Shown: one piece after another, positions 61,709-64,000 of the stretch | Numbering within the stretch: position 1 is the stretch's first letter | Layout: every line of letters starts with the position of its first letter | Source of the DNA: Eubacterium plexicaudatum ASF492 | Lineage (GTDB): Bacteria > Bacillota > Clostridia > Lachnospirales > Lachnospiraceae | DNA length: 64,000 bases | Direction: 5' to 3' | Assembly: GCF_000364225.2 (NCBI RefSeq) | Contig: NZ_AQFT02000001.1 | Span: 1,302,001-1,366,000 of the forward strand | Notes under the pieces: generated by a model | The model's database searches: none | Seen by the model: only the letters and a program-made list of their open reading frames with translations | What the model was told of the DNA's origin: nothing | Position numbers and translations under genes: made by a program

Positions 61709-63037
61709 ATGGAAAATCTGATAATAGAACTGTCAAAATATTTGATCAGCCTGTTATTTGCCTGTTATACGTTTATTTGCTTTCATGCATTAACCGGAAA
61801 AAAATCGGAAAGACGGCTGAAACGGATTTTAAGAAAACAGGCAAAACTTATTTTTCTGATACATTTGAATGCTTTTGCGGTCATTTTTGCGGTGCTAAAG
61901 ACGACAGATGTGCTCATAACCTATGTGATGCAGGCAGCGCTGCTTTGCTGTGTTTTAATGATCTACAAATATATATACCGGCGTGCCAGCGGGCTTGTGG
62001 TCAACAATATGTGCATGCTGCTGGCAGTCGGTCTGGTTATTTTATACCGTCTGCATCCGGATAAGGCCGTACGTCAGTACGAGATCGCCGTAGCCGCGGT
62101 TGTTATTACAATGATCATACCGCTCTTTATTCACAAGCTGCATTTTCTGGACAGGCTGACATGGCTGTATGCGATTATTGGCATTGCACTGCTTTCCGCG
62201 GTGGCGGTGCTTGGTTCGGCCAGTTATGGAGCAAAGCTTTCGTTTCGGATTGCGGGTATCGCGATACAGCCGTCCGAGTTTGTTAAAATTTTGTTTGTTT
62301 TTTGTGTGGCGTCTATGCTGGCAAAATCTACAGCGTTTTCCCAGGTATGCAAAGCGACTGCCGTAGCTGCCGTTCATGTGCTTGTACTTGTCGTCTCCAA
62401 AGATCTTGGCGCCGCTTTAATCTTTTTTATGACATACCTTGTAATGCTGTATGTGGCAACCCGCAATCCGCTTTATTTTATAAGCGGGCTGCTATGTGGG
62501 AGCGCAGCTTCCGTCGTAGCGTATAAATTGTTTCGACATGTACGGGTACGTGTAACGGCATGGAAGGATCCGCTGTCCGTTTTGGATAATGAGGGCTATC
62601 AGGTCTGTCAGTCGCTGTTTGCCATTGGTACCGGAGGGTGGTTTGGCATGGGGCTGTATCAGGGAATGCCCAATAAAATCCCGATTGTGGAAGAGGATTT
62701 TGTATTTGCGGCGGTGTCCGAGGAGTTGGGCGGTATTTTTGCCGTCTGCCTGATTATGGTATGCGCCAGCTGCTATCTGATGTTTTTAAATATCGCGATG
62801 CAGATGCGCGATCCGTTTTACAAGCTGATCGCACTGGGGCTTGGCACGGTATATGGATTTCAGGTGTTTTTAACGATCGGTGGTGTTATCAAATTTATTC
62901 CGTCGACGGGCGTAACGCTGCCGCTTGTCAGCTATGGCGGAAGTTCCCTGCTCAGCACGTTTATGATCTTTGCGGTTATTCAGGGGCTGTATATTTTAAG
63001 AGAAGATGAAGAAACGGATGAAAGGTTGATTTCATGA
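61709..63037 (+). CDS. SEDS peptidoglycan polymerase (FtsW/RodA/SpoVE family)
   Basis: Membrane glycosyltransferase that polymerises lipid II, working with a class B PBP. The 442-aa protein has about 12 helices; family patterns are GIAIQPSEFVKILFVF, SKDLGAALIFFMTYLVMLYV with the catalytic Asp, GWFGMGLYQGMPNKIP, EDFVFAAVSEELGGIF and PSTGVTLPLVSYGGSSLLST. Two to three extra N-terminal helices make it longer than FtsW. The ATG at 61709 follows TAGGAG. The next gene, overlapping by ATGA, encodes the PBP partner, which supports a RodA-PbpA type pair. Confidence 0.93.
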   Translation: MENLIIELSKYLISLLFACYTFICFHALTGKKSERRLKRILRKQAKLIFLIHLNAFAVIFAVLKTTDVLITYVMQAALLCCVLMIYKYIYRRASGLVVNNMCMLLAVGLVILYRLHPDKAVRQYEIAVAAVVITMIIPLFIHKLHFLDRLTWLYAIIGIALLSAVAVLGSASYGAKLSFRIAGIAIQPSEFVKILFVFCVASMLAKSTAFSQVCKATAVAAVHVLVLVVSKDLGAALIFFMTYLVMLYVATRNPLYFISGLLCGSAASVVAYKLFRHVRVRVTAWKDPLSVLDNEGYQVCQSLFAIGTGGWFGMGLYQGMPNKIPIVEEDFVFAAVSEELGGIFAVCLIMVCASCYLMFLNIAMQMRDPFYKLIALGLGTVYGFQVFLTIGGVIKFIPSTGVTLPLVSYGGSSLLSTFMIFAVIQGLYILREDEETDERLIS

Positions 63038-64000
63038 AAAAGATGCGGTAAAAAGAAACGGCAGAAAGGCAGATTTGGAAGAAGCGGAAGAAAGACAGCG
63101 AAAAAAAGAGGTTGAAAAACTGCTGCGCCAAAATCAGCGAAAAAAACAGAACGAAGTCATAAAAAATTCGGTCAGAAACCGGGAATTTGCGGTTGTTACC
63201 TATTTGTTTCTGGGGATATTTTTAGGCATGATTGCTTATTTTGCCTACTTTCAGGTGGAAAAAAGCGAAGCGTTTATTAACAGTCCATACAATGCCAGGC
63301 AGGATGCGTTTGCAGACCGGATTCGGCGCGGTGATATTGTATCCGCACAGGGAGACGTACTTGCAACAACGAAAACGGCATCGGACGGCACGGAATCCAG
63401 AAGTTATCCATACGGCAGAATGTTTGCACATGTGGTCGGGTTTGCGACAAACGGAAAATCAGGGATAGAATCGCTGGATAATTTTCAGCTTTTGCGTTCG
63501 CATGCGTTTTTTACAGAAAAAATATGGAATGAACTGCAGGGAAAGAAAAATATCGGCGATACGGTCGTAACAACACTGGACGTAGATGTGCAGAAAGCGG
63601 CCTATGACGCGCTTGGCAGCAACCGGGGAGCGGTCATCGCCATGCAGCCTTCTACCGGTAAAATACTGGCAATGGTATCCGGACCGGATTTTGATCCGAA
63701 TACGATCGCATCGGACTGGGACAGCATTACGACTGAAAGCGAACATTCGTCCGTGCTGCTCAATCGCGTGACGCAGGGGCTGTATCCGCCGGGTTCTACT
63801 TTTAAGATTTTTACGCTGCTCGAATATATGAAAGAAAATAAAAACTACAAAAGCTATGGCTATCAATGCAGCGGAAACTTAAGTGAAGACGGAAATGTGA
63901 TTCATTGTTTTGGAAATGCCGTGCATGGGCAGGAAGATTTACAGACCGCTTTTGCACATTCCTGCAATACCTCGTTTTCCGATATCGGTCTGTCGCTGAA
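63034..64000 (+). CDS. Class B penicillin-binding protein, frameshifted and cut by window end
   Basis: Transpeptidase partner of the SEDS protein. From ATG 63034 the frame stops after five codons; adding one A to the A5 run at 63037-63041 gives MKKDAVKRNGRKADLEEAEE and an open frame to base 64000. A charged cytoplasmic segment is followed by one membrane helix (FAVVTYLFLGIFLGMIAYFA), a short dimerisation-type region (NSPYNARQDAFADRIRRGDI), then the transpeptidase domain with GAVIAMQPSTGKILAMVSGP and the active-site Ser in LYPPGSTFKIF. The later SxN and KTG motifs lie outside the window. It resembles the short PbpA type rather than FtsI. Confidence 0.88.

Noticed and set aside
1..64000. tRNA, rRNA and CRISPR arrays
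   Set aside because: I looked for cloverleaf ends, rRNA landmarks and regularly spaced repeats and found none I could support by eye.

Overview
The window is a 64 kb piece of a low-to-mid GC, Gram-positive anaerobe chromosome, most likely a gut Lachnospiraceae (Clostridia). The reasons are the strong AGGAGG-type ribosome sites, the ruvA-ruvB-zapA-U32 peptidase order, the NusG-domain-II/Gx-transporter pair, SpoIID and YihY proteins, ATP-type PEP carboxykinase beside citrate synthase, a Clostridia-like 6S RNA, and many YczE-, LUD- and DUF362-type genes. I assign the organism by gene style only; no rRNA is present.

Layout. 0-9.8 kb: a histidine kinase cut by the window edge, a Panacea/PemK-like toxin-antitoxin pair, a GNAT remnant, small conserved genes, argS, a LUD protein, an SDR and an orphan sugar-binding lipoprotein. 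9.7-20.8 kb: a LysR regulator diverging from leuC-leuD-type genes, a double-AP2 protein, a 313-bp palindromic element, thrC, a CheX-like/CheY-like pair, and citrate synthase diverging from pckA. 20.8-25 kb: 6S RNA, a stretch rich in TACAAAAG octamers, SpoIID and YihY. 25-33.3 kb: a glucarate catabolic cluster (LysR, gudD, a SUKH-like gene, garR, GntP permease, DHDPS-family aldolase, MOFRL glycerate kinase) that should carry glucarate to pyruvate plus 2-phosphoglycerate.

33.3-48.8 kb is an accessory block bounded by two copies of one 50-bp promoter-containing sequence (48/50 identical). It holds a degenerate sigma-54-type regulator, a two-component system with a tandem 11-bp operator and an ABC exporter including a 50-aa membrane peptide, an AraC/MATE pair whose MATE gene is cut by an ISAs1 element, a PBECR4-domain protein with a small partner, a group II intron inserted directly behind their terminator, and a decayed TnpB element. 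48.8-64 kb returns to housekeeping: DUF362, HAD phosphatase, metF, apbE, DUF896, formyl-THF cyclo-ligase, miaB, NusG-II, Gx transporter, ruvAB, zapA, U32 peptidase, and a SEDS/penicillin-binding-protein pair running off the end.

A striking global feature is that nine genes, including essential argS, are broken at eleven sites, and each break is repaired by adding one A or T to an A/T run. This looks like uncorrected consensus error in the assembly rather than gene decay, so 'frameshifted' genes here should be read as probably intact in the organism.
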